64,000 nucleotides of DNA, taken from NCBI GenBank assembly GCA_946894095.1, contig OX335642.1, positions 1,747,021 through 1,811,020 of the forward strand, in the 5' to 3' direction. A program made the position numbers and the translations under genes. Below, in pieces: positions 1 through 11,553 of this stretch. This DNA is from Incurvaria masculella (Eukaryota; Arthropoda; Insecta; Lepidoptera; Incurvariidae). Under the pieces are notes generated by a model, which searched no databases, was not told the origin of the DNA, and saw only the letters and a list, made by a program, of their open reading frames with translations. Position 1 is the stretch's first letter. Each line of letters opens with the position of its first letter.

Positions 1-1059
1 TGTGTCATCTCGTGTATTCCACCTCATTCCTAGGGTCTTTTCTTGCGTGTCATGCAGGTTGAGGTTCCGTTCGTCGTTTATAATCGGTGTGGCGTTAACA
101 GCTGTTTGATGCCCATGCTGTTAGATGAAAACCTCCGCGAGAGTGAATTTCGGCAACTTCCAAGGCAATCTTCGCCGTTTCAACTTCGTTATTACTACTG
201 TCAAGGTAATCATCCATACAGTGACTCTCTTCAATAGCACGTGAAGCCTTGGGATATAATTCAGCAAATTCGAATGCATTTCGGTTTTTACGTATATTGC
301 AGTCGTGGGTGAGGCAGCTCCAAACATAACAGATGTCATTTCATATTCAAGTGGCGCCAATGAGCGATTCCAGCCGCGCCAGAGAAACCGTTGTGATGCC
401 CTGTCTTCTTTTCGTATAAATATTCTCAGAAACATCTCTCTCACATCAGCGGTGACAGCATATTTACCTTCACGAAAACGAAAGAGAATTGAGAGAAGAG
501 ATTGCAACAGATCTGGTCCCGTCAACAATTTGTCATTAAGTGAGGTTCCATCCACTGTAGCAGCTGCATCAAAAACAATTCGAACCTTTCCCGGCTTATT
601 CGGATTTGTTACTGCGAAATGTGGTAAGTACCATTTGCGAGGTGATTCTGATGGTTGACAAGGCACGGCGTACCCACGGTCGAAGAAGATTTGTAGTTGA
701 GCTGCATATACTTTACCAAAGACGACGTCTCGGTCCATTTTCCTTTCAATTGTTTTTAGTCGCTTGAATGCGCTATTATAGCTTGGTGGCATAGTAACTG
801 TATCCTCTTTCCACAATAAACCGGCTTCCCATCGTTGGTCAACAGATCGACGGCAAGTTTTATTCAGTATGTTCATTGCGCGCTCGTCTCGTGGATTTTT
901 TCGAGTTTTCTGGGTTATTCCGATATTTTCAAGATCAAAGTATGCTTTTAATTGTGTATGAAAATCTTCAATTATTGGCGCTTCTGCTGCTCGATCGACA
1001 TGACCGACGAAATGAACAGCTCCTGAAGTTGTATGAATACCTGAGCAGCCGTGTACGAC
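1..1059 (-). pseudogene. BEL/Pao reverse transcriptase, frameshifted fragment
   Basis: It lies in the same frame as the gag-protease ORF just past its stop. Residues VVHG and GHVDRAAEAPIIEDF precede the RT finger region GKVRIVFDAAA and the segment YAVTADVREMFLRI, which are typical of Pao-type RT. Near 230-240 the frame is lost: the catalytic MDD followed by YLDS is present but in a different frame from the upstream RT. The remainder reads off the left edge with further stops. Confidence 0.82.
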
Positions 1060-3279
1060 TCACCCGAGCGGCGTGCGTGAGGCTACCGGTTGATCTCTTG
1101 CTGCTGTGCGTGTCTCTTTTGAGAGCAGTAGATGCCAATTGTCCTGACCGATAAGTATGCCAATATCTGCATTTTCATAGGCGTTGATTGGTATGCCCCT
1201 GAGATGAGGGTAGTTAATAAGATCGATTGACTGCGATGACATAGAGAATTTATCAATTGTGTGTACTCCGTTAAGATCGTGTCGTTCTCCTGAGGATCCA
1301 GAGATAGAAATATTAACACGGCGGGATTCACGATAAACCTTCGCTGATGTAATACCGGTAATCGTTAGTGAGGAACGTTGTCCTGGTGCATCGACACGAT
1401 CAGCGATATCGTTTTTTAGCAGAGTTAAAGTGCTGCCATCATCTAGCATGGCATACGTCTGTACACTGCTCTGCGGCCCGTGTATCGTCACTGGAAGTAT
1501 TTTGAGAAGGGCACGGGGTTGATCGTAGCATGTAGCATTCACTTCTGCCCCAATGTAGTTCTCGGTGTCATCTTGTGTGGTCGTGTTTGGGAGGTCGTGG
1601 AGTATGTTTGTAGTGGCGATCGATTCTCGTCGGATGTCGTGTAGAAGAGTGTGATGAAAACTTCTATTACATTCGTTGACTTGGCATGTTGACCGTGATC
1701 TGCAGGTTCTTGCGCCGTGATTCTCTTTCAAGCAACGGAAACATATACCTTCTTTCTTCACCAACTGCCATTTGTCATCGATCGTTGCTGCCTTGGACTG
1801 TTTGCAATCCGCAAGAACGTGTTCGATAGATTTGCAGCAAACACAGCGTTGCATCCTGTCTGTAGTCCCTTGAACTATGTTGTATGTTTTTGCGCTACTG
1901 CGTACATATTGAGGTTTAGAAGTTGACTGGGTCGTTGGACTTCTGGGAGTTATTTTAGTTTCTGTACCTTCTATTCCCCAAAATTGGGAGAGCTTATCGC
2001 TTTCTTGTGTGAGAAAATTAGAAATCTTAACAATTTCCGGTTCTAAAGATGTCTGTGGCCTCTCGGCATAATCTAGCCATGGTCTTTGTAACTGAACAAT
2101 TTTTCCTTTGAGACACTGTGCCAGCTCATAGTTGCGCAAACATTCTTCTTGCCCCAGTCCTTTCAGAGCTGCTACAGTATTTTGAACTTTACATGCAAAC
2201 GCATGAATTTGTTCAGATCCGGTACCCGTTATTGGTGGTAGTTCTCTTAAATTTCGTAACTCTTGTGCCGTGATTAAATCAGGCCTTCCAAAACGTCGTT
2301 CCAGTGTCTTCATCACTTCATCCGGATTTACTTGCGTAATAAGAAGAGATGTTACCGCTTCTTTTGCGTCATTTTGTAAGCATTTACGCAGGCGATTTAC
2401 GTTTTCCGCTATTGAGAGTCGGTTGTTTGTCTCGTAATAAGCTGCTTTGAAAGGCAGCCATTCAGTTGCAGCTCCAGTAAAGATAGGAATTTCCAAGCGT
2501 TCGTGGGGTCTTGTAGCCAACTTGGATATTTCTTCAGCGAGCTTATGGATGTCGCTTTTTGGCTCTATTTGCTTCGTTGCAGCAGAATTGTCTAGTATGT
2601 GTGCATCAACAGTACTCGATGGTCTTATTTGTGTAGCTGGGAAGCAACTAAACCGTGCATTCTTCTCAGGTTGATAGCTTCTGGTATCGTCATGATGTCC
2701 CACATAATTTTTTGCCAACCAACCCACCACATTTTGATTAACTTGGCTGGTCTGAGCTGTGTCTTCATGAATGGCTTGGTATGCGAGCTCTTCTTCTTCG
2801 TCTATCTCAGCCAGCTCTAATTCCAGCCTTTTCTGTATGAGGCTCTCCTCTATAATGAGTTTGGCGCGGTCCCGCTCGGCGGCAGCGGCGAGGTCCCGCT
2901 CCACAGCGACGGTGCGTGCCTGCTCTGCTGCGGTGCGTGCCTGCTCTGCTGCGGTGCGTGCCTGTTCTGCGGCGGAGGCGGCCCGTTCCCTCTCTACAGC
3001 GGCGGCGCATTCCCGCTCTTCGGCTTTATTAGCGGCCGCTAAATGTCGCTCCGTCATTTTCTCTGCAGCGGCAAGCTCTAGTGCCTTTCGTCGCTTGACG
3101 GTACTAGCGGTTGATACATTCGACCGTACTGACGAGGCTGTATTCGAATGAATCAAACTTACTGGTCCTGCGAATGATGGCCCTTCTTGGTGAGGGTTTT
3201 GCGGCTCATTAGACGCGGAATGTTGGTCTTCGGGTGTGTCATTGGGATCATCCCGGTTTCTTCCTCGTGTGTTCACCAT
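1060..3279 (-). CDS. BEL/Pao gag-protease polyprotein (739 codons, ends at premature stop)
   Basis: This open frame begins MVNTRGRNRDD. It has an alanine/arginine-rich coiled region built partly from a short tandem repeat (AEQARTA three times, about residues 100-125), then a DUF1759-like retrotransposon gag region (around LEIPIFTGAATEWLPFKAAY), and two zinc knuckles (CVCC...C and CFRC...C). A retropepsin-like protease follows with motif MLDDGSTLTLL, where most relatives have D-S-G; the second D is a variant. The frame stops at 1060-1062, inside a sequence that continues in the same frame toward RT (see the next entry), so the TGA looks like a disabling mutation of an original Trp codon. It is mobile-element coding sequence, not a host gene. 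Confidence 0.85.
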   Translation of the reverse strand: MVNTRGRNRDDPNDTPEDQHSASNEPQNPHQEGPSFAGPVSLIHSNTASSVRSNVSTASTVKRRKALELAAAEKMTERHLAAANKAEERECAAAVERERAASAAEQARTAAEQARTAAEQARTVAVERDLAAAAERDRAKLIIEESLIQKRLELELAEIDEEEELAYQAIHEDTAQTSQVNQNVVGWLAKNYVGHHDDTRSYQPEKNARFSCFPATQIRPSSTVDAHILDNSAATKQIEPKSDIHKLAEEISKLATRPHERLEIPIFTGAATEWLPFKAAYYETNNRLSIAENVNRLRKCLQNDAKEAVTSLLITQVNPDEVMKTLERRFGRPDLITAQELRNLRELPPITGTGSEQIHAFACKVQNTVAALKGLGQEECLRNYELAQCLKGKIVQLQRPWLDYAERPQTSLEPEIVKISNFLTQESDKLSQFWGIEGTETKITPRSPTTQSTSKPQYVRSSAKTYNIVQGTTDRMQRCVCCKSIEHVLADCKQSKAATIDDKWQLVKKEGICFRCLKENHGARTCRSRSTCQVNECNRSFHHTLLHDIRRESIATTNILHDLPNTTTQDDTENYIGAEVNATCYDQPRALLKILPVTIHGPQSSVQTYAMLDDGSTLTLLKNDIADRVDAPGQRSSLTITGITSAKVYRESRRVNISISGSSGERHDLNGVHTIDKFSMSSQSIDLINYPHLRGIPINAYENADIGILIGQDNWHLLLSKETRTAARDQPVASRTPLG

Positions 3280-3370
3280 CTTGGATAGTTGGCCGGTTTT
3301 CAGAGTAACCAGTCTTCGCTCAAAGAAGACTCCCTCGCTTGCGATTGATCCTGGGTCTGATGTGGTATCC

Positions 3371-3404
3371 AGAGATCGCTGGTTCCCATCCGGCTCGAAG
3401 GACC
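3371..3404 (-). promoter_or_regulatory. Primer binding site resembling the 3' end of tRNA-Tyr
   Basis: The plus strand reads CCGGCTCGAAGGACCA at the end, i.e. the 3' acceptor end of insect tRNA-Tyr with its CCA tail. The similarity continues back through GATCGCTGGTTC, the T arm. On the element's strand this is the sequence to which a primer tRNA would anneal, two bases from the LTR. The tRNA identity is from memory of insect tRNA-Tyr. Confidence 0.7.
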
Positions 3405-3406
3405 AA

Positions 3407-3620
3407 TGTTATTGCGCTACCAGCACTCTTAGAATGCTGGTCCGCGAGCACTGAGTGGACTGTATATTTAAACGTGGTGAAATATTTGCAAAATCTTGAA
3501 ATAAAACTATTTTATTCGAATCTCATTTTTTAACACATCTGACATTTGACAATTTCTTCTTGACTCATCTTTTCTTTTTTGTTGTTTACACACGTGGCCA
3601 GTCATCGCCTGTCGTCAACA
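3407..3620 (-). repeat. Putative 5' LTR of the BEL/Pao element
   Basis: The 214-bp segment is bounded by TGTT...AACA in both orientations and lies directly upstream of the primer binding site and gag. Its boundary on the gag side is fixed by the adjoining tRNA-like sequence. The outer boundary at 3620 (GTCAACA) is the best TG/CA end available but is inferred, because the partner LTR is outside the window. Confidence 0.6.
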
Positions 3621-4255
3621 GTTCCCATTCAGTCAAAATGTGTAGAGCCAGTAGTATCATTATTGTTAAGTTAAAAGGAATTTAACCCGTCCTCTGTGTA
3701 AGGGCGCGGGAAAAACGGGCGCTACGGGTGCAGCGTATTTATGTTGTTTTCGCGCGGTCGCGAAGGGTTTAGAAAACACTAGAGTTTAGATGATTTTTTT
3801 TAAAATATCGTAACAATTTAAATGCCAATATAAAGCGCGCTAAATGTAGTATCCATTGGTGTGAAAACATTTTTAATAAAATCGTTATATATAACCAAAA
3901 GTACAAAGTTAAAACAGAAAATTCGACAAAAAATTGGCTTATAAAATGTAATCAAAGCTACTGCACTTCCACTGTAGGTATAAACTTAATTCAAACTCGC
4001 TAAGTACATGAACACATCATTCCTCTTTCATTTTTTATATTCACATTTAGGGTAGGTAGTATAATTATAGAGTTATTTGAAAAAACACACAGGCACTCAG
4101 AGTGACCAAAACAGGCATCCGTGCGCCTTCACAGAAAGTACTGTCGGCACAAACAGTGAGTAGAAAAAAAAATATTTTTTCTTGTAACGACATGAATGCC
4201 TAATACCTCACCTATTGTCATGATATTAGCCCAACACACCATCCATCCATCCCCG
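3621..4255. other. AT-rich spacer
   Basis: I see no coding potential here. Bases 4190-4235 contain a fragment resembling the reverse of the SINE tail described at 19818 (GATATTAGCCCAACACACCA). Confidence 0.5.
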
Positions 4256-4995
4256 AGGGTCTGATGATGACCAGAAATGTTCTTGCTGGAACTCAGGAAC
4301 GGCGCTAACTACAAGCTTCGGGTTTGGTTTGCAAGCTGAAACCTGATTGGTATTAACTTCATGCCAAATATTCAGGGTGTGATGATGACCAGGAATGTTC
4401 TTGCTGGTACTTAGTAACGGCGCTAGCTACAAGCTTCGGGTTTGGTTTGTAAGCTGAAACCTGATTGGTATTAACCTTATGCTGAACATTCAGGGTCTAA
4501 TGATGACCAGGAATGTTCTTGCTCGCCCTCAACAACGGCGCTAGCTACGAGCTTCGGGTTTGGGTTACAAGCTGAAACTTGATTGGCATTGACCTCATGC
4601 AAAATATTCAGGGTCTGATGATGACCAGGAATGTTCTTGCTGGTAATCGGCAACGGCGCTAGCTACGAGCTTCGGGTTTAGGTAATAAGCTGAAACCTGA
4701 TTGGCATTGACCTCATGCCAAATATTCAGGGTCTGATGATGACCAGGAATGTTCTTGCTGGTACTCGGCAACGGCGCTAGCTACGAGCTTCGGGTTTAGG
4801 TAATAAGCTGAAACCTGATTGGCATTGACCTCATGCCAAATATTCAGGGTCTGATGATGACCAGGAATGTTCTTGCTGGTACTCAGCAACGGCGCTAGCT
4901 ACATGCTTCGGGTTTGGGTGGTAAGCTGAAACTGGATTGGCATTAACCTCATGCCGAACATTCAGGGTCTAATGATGACCAGGAATGTTCTTCAT
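4256..4995. repeat. Tandem array, 118-bp unit, about 6.3 copies
   Basis: The phrase TGATGATGACCAGGAATGTT recurs with starts at 4262, 4380, 4498, 4616, 4734, 4852 and 4970, an exact 118-bp spacing each time. Units differ by scattered substitutions only. It is a satellite or minisatellite of unknown family and has no open frame. Confidence 0.95.
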
Positions 4996-5401
4996 CAATC
5001 TATCAAAATCCGTAGCTTCTAATATACCATACAAATGAAAAGCTACAAAGAAACTGCGCTGGGTGGAGTTTTTTATTCTTAATCTAAACTTATTACAATA
5101 TAACTTATGAAATAATGCTACTGAATGTTACAATAGTAGCATTTAGTTAAAATTGTCAAAGAAATTACATGAACATGTTATATGAATTACAATAGTAGCA
5201 TTAGCCAAAATGGCGAAGAAGTTACTTGAACTGATTAACTCCTCAAGCTTGGTCTTGAACTCCTTGCAGAAATGTCGGTAGCACAATGCACAGGGAATAG
5301 GATTAATGTGAGACATGCAATAAAACTTACGTAATTCGATTCATCGTCTCATCTTGGAGTTGCCGCACATAAACCCCAGGCGTGTTCCCGAAGAGGGGCA
5401 G

Positions 5402-6175
5402 ATTATCCAGATTCGGCCTCGAGGAACCACCCTGATATATTCGAAATCGACACCTCCGAAAAACTATAACACGAGTACCACGACGTAGCAACTGAACTAA
5501 GGTGTGGCGGCAATTTTGTTTTTAAAATGTCACGTTTTATCTCAAAACAGACATCATGTTTGAAATGGATACCCCCCAAAAACATATAACTTGAGTACCA
5601 TGACGATGCAACCAAACATAGGTGTGGCGGCCATTTAGTTTTTGAAATGTCACGTTTGATCTAAAAAAAACATTATATTTGCAATCGGCACCCCCAAAAA
5701 CCTAAAAAAACGAGTACCATGACGATGCAACTGAAGTTTTGCGTGGTGGCCATTTTATTTTTTAAATATCACGTTTGATCTCAAAACAGACATCACATTT
5801 GAAATCGACACCCTCGAAAACCTATAAGACGAGTACCATGACGATGCAACTGAACTTAGGTGTGGCGGCCATTTTGTTTTTGAAATCTCTCAAAACAGAC
5901 ATCATATTTGAAATCAACACCCCCGAAAACATATAACACGAGTACCATGACGATGCAACTCAACATAGGTATGGCGGCCATTTTGTTTTTGAAATGTGAC
6001 ATTTGATCTCAAAACAGATATCATTTTTGAAATAGACACCCCCGAAAACCTATAAAACGAGTACCATGACGATGCAACTAAACATAGGTGTGGCGGCCTT
6101 TCTTGTTTTTGAAATGTGACGTTTGATTTCAAAACAGACATCATATTTGAAATCCATAACCCCGAAAACCTATAA
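5402..6175. repeat. Second tandem array, about 119-bp unit, about 6.5 copies
   Basis: The phrase GAGTACCATGACGATGCAAC (with variants) recurs at 5473, 5593, 5712, 5831, 5940 and 6059, with spacings of 120, 119, 119, 109 and 119. The short unit has an internal deletion. The array alternates GGTGTGGCGGCCATTTTGTTT and GACATCATATTTGAAATCGAC blocks. Its sequence is unrelated to the neighbouring 118-bp array. Open frames across it are repeat artefacts. Confidence 0.93.
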
Positions 6176-6709
6176 AACAAAGCCCAAACACTTTCAAAGT
6201 CGTCTAAAACAAAACACAAAATATCAATATTAGCAATGTTTTACGTCTCTTCCTTTTTTTCTAGTCAGTACTGCAATTTGACGCGACATCCGATTTCATT
6301 TCACAATCGAATATAAGCTTTATGACATATGGCATCCAAACACAACAGAGTTCAAATTGGCTCAACAAGTTTAGTTACCGAAATTTGGCTTTCTTATTTT
6401 CAATAATCGAAAATCGAAAAGCGCAATCGAATTCACGCTGAGAATGCGCTTCTAATGGTATATAACACTTGCCGCTTTCGTTCCATCTTGCACTAAAAAA
6501 CTTGTATTTTCACCACACGACAAAACAAATGGCGCGCGCTCAATCCAACTTGCAATGTAATGGCTTGCAATCGTAAAAAGAATATGGGGGAAGCCAATTT
6601 GATGTTTCCAGAGTGTAGGTCTGTTCAGTATAGCCATATAAAATGCGACAGCACGCACAGAAAATCTCCACAGAACGCGTCCATAATTAAAACTCGAAGG
6701 ATTGGTAGC

Positions 6710-6790
6710 CGGCACATATGTCGTGCCAGACACAGTCAAGGGAATTTTTGTAGGTGGCACGACGTATGTGCCGGACACAGCCAAGGGGTT
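6710..6790. repeat. Short palindromic direct repeats
   Basis: GGCACATATGTCGTGCC and GGCACGACGTATGTGCC are each nearly self-complementary, and each is followed by a GACACAG(T/C)CAAGGG direct repeat. Possible remnant of hairpin-ended element termini; nothing else is identifiable. Confidence 0.5.
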
Positions 6791-8240
6791 AATAATCTTT
6801 TTAAATATGATTACATGCTGCAAAATTGTAGACACACATTGTTTTTCTATAAAGTTAATGGTTCGAGCTTTCAATGATTTCACCAGATATATTCGGGCAG
6901 GTTTGATTGAGGTTGAAAACGCATTGAATAATATTTTCGGGAGTTTGCAAGCAGGAAAATGGAAAACATATTTATGGAATAGTTCTTCAAGCCATGTCTA
7001 AACTAATCATTTTGCAATTCAAATAGGTTTTTTTTCGACAATATTTAGGATAAATGAAGACTCCAAGTCGAATATACATAATTCCTTGAATTTTTTTATT
7101 AATTAGAGATTTGGTGCACTCTACCTTAAATTTACAAAATATATTTTCGGTTTTTTTCAACTTAACTTAATTTGAACACTATCACAGATGGCTTTTAAAA
7201 CGTAATTATAATGATATTGATACTAATAAAATGGATTGATACGCAGAATTTGAGAATTCGTCACTCCCTTCGCCGTTAAATGAAAACCAGGTGAAGAAGT
7301 AATTATACCCTGATCCCTGGAAAGCCAGTCGTTCGCTTGGCACTGATGTCTTTATAGGAAAATCCATAAATGTCTCCGATTTCGTACTTGTGGAAATCTG
7401 AAATAATAAACATAATTTGAAATTCTTATCATTTCCACGTGTCACCTAATATGTGATTAACTAAACCCAAAATAAAAATAAAAACATGTTTACAAACAGT
7501 AGACCATTGCTTTGTCACCGCCCTAGTTGTTTTAAAATAATGTTTACTTATAACAAATACTTAAATGAAAATCGAAATTAAAATTATTAGAACTAACCTT
7601 TTATCTATCTCGTGTCAACCCTATTAGCGCATTTGCTGTACATGAAGCTTTGAGGTCAGCTGAAATAAAAATATACTGAATATGCTTGCACTTATCCGTG
7701 GAATGTGATTTCATTGCTCTTGTTGTCCTTTATGGTGTTTTTTCCACATTTTTCATCAACACAGGACGGCATTTTGTTGATACTTTGAAATCTCGCCAAC
7801 TGAATAAATGACTGACGTCTGACACCGACTGAGAGCATATGAGCTGACTGAGCGTATTTTTGATGGACCGTCAAATTCGTTTAGTCCCCTATCCATTCCT
7901 TTTTCATCTAAGCATTGAACAGAATGGAAATAAACTATTTATGTAGAGTTAGTCTGAATGAATGTTGATGAAAATATGGTTGAAGCGGCAATGACAATTC
8001 ATCACAATTATCTACTTACATACAAAATTTCAGCTTGTTTTCACAATTGTTTAAAATTATTAACTAGGTACACAACTGCATAATGTGCTCGCCACTACAG
8101 TTAATGTATGCACAATTGTTGTATGCACACTGAACTAGCAATCGTATTCAGAGAGAAACTATCAAAACTTAGTTGGAGATTAGCAAGGACTCGCGAGATT
8201 TAACATGAAAAAATCAAGTTTTTCAATTATCCAGTAATTT

Positions 8241-8384
8241 TAACTATTTGTTGCTATAGCGGCAAAATAAATGCACTCTGTGAAATTGTCAGCTGCCTGC
8301 CTATACGGTTCATGAGATACAGTCCTGCTGTGACAAACGGACGGACGGGCAGCAGAGGCTTACGTTAGGTACAGAACCCTAAAT
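8241..8384 (+). repeat. Dispersed lepidopteran repeat (GGTTCCGT family), decayed copy
   Basis: Matches the interior and 3' half of the better copy at 11554: TGTTGCTATAGCGGCAAAAT, then GAGATACAGTCCTG, then ACGGACGGACGG, ending with the GAACCCTAAA terminus. Confidence 0.8.
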
Positions 8385-8661
8385 GTTTTTAAGCTATAGT
8401 CTCTTCAAACGATACTCTTTCTAAACGAGAAAGGATAAGAAACAAAATTCCAGCTATCACCATAATAATTTTAAAACTATTTTAACTAATATTCCTCGAT
8501 CATCTGAGCATTATTTTGATCATACGCGAATAAAAAATCATTTGCACAAAAGACTATGTACTACCAAAATAGTACTACATATGTACTACACAGCGTAGAT
8601 TTTGTGTAGGATTGATGATGGAGTATTGTATTAATAGTATTTTGGAATCTTTAAGAAAAGG

Positions 8662-8699
8662 CTAACCTAACCTAACCTAACCTAACCTAACCTAACCTA
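8662..8699 (+). repeat. Interstitial telomeric repeat (CCTAA)n
   Basis: Seven consecutive CTAAC units with no interruption, the insect telomere repeat (TTAGG on the other strand). It is far from any visible chromosome end, flanked by ordinary AT-rich DNA. Confidence 0.93.
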
Positions 8700-8896
8700 C
8701 CAATATTTACAGAACTTTTCCTCTATGAACTAGATAATTTTTTTTCAGCTTTAATTCGATTTAAAAAAACTTTACAAATGTTTAGTATAACATCTGTTAT
8801 TCATTATTGTTATACATAAATTTTGTACCTATTCAAGGTTCAAAATTCATTACCCATAAAGATGTGCAGCAGGAAGATGTGTCGGTAAGCAGAGCA

Positions 8897-9022
8897 GGCA
8901 ATAAGTAGCCGCCGCACCGAGCGGGACCGCGCCAAACTCATTATATGTAGAGGCGGTCCCATTCAGAAAAGGCTTGAATTAATTAGAACTGGCTGAGATA
9001 GATGAAGAGCTCGAATACCAAG
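8897..9022 (+). pseudogene. Relic of BEL/Pao gag
   Basis: The plus strand matches, with indels, the coiled gag region of the element at 2780-2900 (minus): CCGAGCGGGACCGCGCCAAA, then CAGAAAAGGCTTGAATTA, then GAGCTGGCTGAGATAGA-type sequence. It is frameshifted and short, and sits immediately before the MITE at 9101. Confidence 0.8.
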
Positions 9023-9100
9023 CCATTAATGATTCTCAAATCAAATCAAAATAAAAAAAACTTGTATTTTACTTAAATCGTACACAATGGTAGCACTTAT

Positions 9101-9565
9101 GGCGCTAGGACTAGCCAACTACTCGCGCCATACAAATACACCTTTTAACAAATGTAATAATATGTAGTGAAACGCTTCAGCAAATCCAAATAGAACTCTA
9201 GACTGATAATGAATTGTTAATATTTTTTTATTCCATCATTTTTTTTTTAAATAATAAAAAAGTTGATTTTTCTCATTAGAAATCTGAAAGTAATTCGATT
9301 TCTAGATATAAGCAAAAACAGCATATATGCATAAACAAAAAAATCCATTTGCTTTTAGATTTCTACATTTGGTCAAAAAAGTTCTGGAATGGACACAGTT
9401 TCCGCAATTAATTTTGTATAGAAAAAGGAAACATACATTAACGAAAATAGGTTGATTCCTAGACAAGGAATCATATATTGTAAGAATGACACTTCCAATC
9501 GTCAGACTTAGTTAGTTAACTTGGGGTGCCTCGTCTAACTTTGCGATTTGGCTAGTACCAGGGCC
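9101..9565 (+). mobile_element. MITE family A (TTAA-flanked), copy 1
   Basis: 465-bp element whose ends are imperfect inverted repeats: GGCGCTAGGACTAGCCAA at the left, and at the right the complement of GGCCCTGGTACTAGCCAA. It is followed by TTAA; the left flank is TTAT, a one-base decay. It is nearly identical along its length to 14537-15007. TTAA duplication is the piggyBac signature; no transposase is encoded. Confidence 0.85.
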
Positions 9566-11553
9566 TTAATGCCTAAGGCATTTTCCGCCAGTCTACCCTT
9601 TATATAATGAGACAAGGGAAGGTGCAATATAACACAAAAGTGGCAAACAAATCGTCTGCAAATTTAATAAAAATGGGATACGCCTGTACGTCCCGGGTGC
9701 GACGAAATGTAGAAAAAAATACATTAATAATTATAACATATAACATTAATCATATATATGCATATTTATATACAGAAGTGAGACAAAATGAATGTACACA
9801 TATGCATGCTATAGGTAATGTGACCAACTGAGAAACCTGCCACCAACAACAGATTCTCAGATCAAAACTAAAAAAACGCAGACACCTTTTTTTATTAATT
9901 ACTTTATTTTTAATTCCAATTACACTTCTTTATTTTATAAATACTATACTTACCGCGTTAAACGAATATAATATAAATGTATCTTAGAATTATTACATTT
10001 TATGGATAGGTACATTTATGATTTATTATTATTACACAAATGGGCTAATATAAACACAGGTACCTACTAACAATAAAAGGAACTTGTCAAATAATAAAAA
10101 CACTTACTGGACAGACTAGCAATTTATTATTTAGTTTTGTGGTCAATATTTGTTTCAAATGTTTAAAACAATAGTCATTAATAAATATATTTTAGTACAT
10201 TATGTACATTATTACTATAACCCATTACAATAAAGACAATTTTGATCATTTGAACAAAATTTCAAATTGACCGGGGCATACTTTTAATATTTCATTCCGT
10301 TTTAAAATGGGATTATAAAAAAGGAAAATCTCAAGATTTTATTTCTTTCTCAAATATCTCTCCGCTGAACTTAAAATTGTGTCAATCAAATTGCATCTGT
10401 AAATAATAAAATGGCTTCACAATTATCCCGCTGCCCGCTGCATGAACAGTGAGCACATTGGTGTATAAATAAAAATGGCAACGAAATAAAATAATAATAT
10501 TTAATAACCACCATGGGTACCATTTGAGGCTCGCAAGCACAGACCCAGCGTTTGACTATTTGTCAACCTCGTTTTGTCTAATAATGGCCAAAATGAGGGA
10601 GCTTTAAAAATTCATTACAAATTTATTGTAATAATTAGACACGCCTTTTTTTTGGGAAGAGCAGAGAGCATTTAAATCTTCGGGGAAGAGTCAAGTTTTT
10701 GAATTTTAAATAAAAAAAATATATATTAAAAAATACCCTTTATGAACCCATTCCACTCTTATATGTCTGTAGTTCGATAAAAAAAACATTTCCTTACTAA
10801 GCCTATCACAAATATTGACCACAAACACCCAACCTTACCCAGTAGAATAACGCCTCGAAAGAGTCCCCGATAAAATTTCAAAGGAACTTTGCAACGTCTA
10901 AACGAGAAAATTTTCCATTCGAACACTACACAAATTTCACAACCATTTTCTCTTCACTTCTAAATCAATAGGAAAGAATTAAAGAAAAATCCTAAAATTG
11001 AGCAAACACTTTCAATTCTGTCGAACCGAAGGAGTCTCTTTCTGGCGTTATCCTCGTATCTATAAAGTAGATAGCTTATTGTTTTTTCTCACCATTGGGA
11101 ATCCCGATTAAAGATTTCCACCGACAGGAATTTTGCATATTTTTACGAACAGGTTAATGGAGAAATTCGTAAAATTATTTAGCAGGGTTCGGAAATTTAC
11201 CAACCAAGACAACATTTCTTGTGTAAGTGTACAACACACAAATAGTATGACCTTGAGGCACTAATGAAATGTAAGCGGTTAGCCAGTGTTAGTGTTGTAC
11301 TGCGAAAATATTTTTCAGAATTTAATTTTATATAATGATATAATGATATAAGAACATAGCAACATCTAACGGTATAAAACTTATATTTTCTTTTAAAATA
11401 AAGCCAATTAACCTGAAATTCTGAAAATGATCTAATATTAATATTATTAATATTTATTACTAATTAGTGGCTCAAAGGTAATAACTCTTTATGTGCTATG
11501 CAAGAAACTTGGTATTTGTCGCAACAGGTTTGGGACCTCTAACTCTTGTAATT
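9566..11553. other. AT-rich DNA without recognisable genes
   Basis: The open frames here are short and AT-rich, with no splice-supported coding and no conserved motif. I see no repeats shared with other parts of the window. Confidence 0.6.

Larger units (their letters stand above)
1..3620 (-). mobile_element. BEL/Pao LTR retrotransposon, 5' part, truncated by window edge
   Basis: Reading on the minus strand: a putative 5' LTR (3407-3620), a tRNA-type primer binding site, a gag-protease ORF, then reverse transcriptase that continues past base 1. Order and domain content (gag with two CCHC knuckles, aspartic protease, RT of the Pao type) are those of BEL/Pao elements. The copy is dead: one in-frame stop separates protease from RT, and a frameshift lies near the RT active site. 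The 3' LTR would lie to the left of the window, so LTR divergence cannot be judged here. Confidence 0.88.

Noticed and set aside
4256..6175. Possible CRISPR-like or coding tandem array
   Set aside because: Units are contiguous 118-119 bp repeats without spacers and without a conserved open frame, in a eukaryotic genome.
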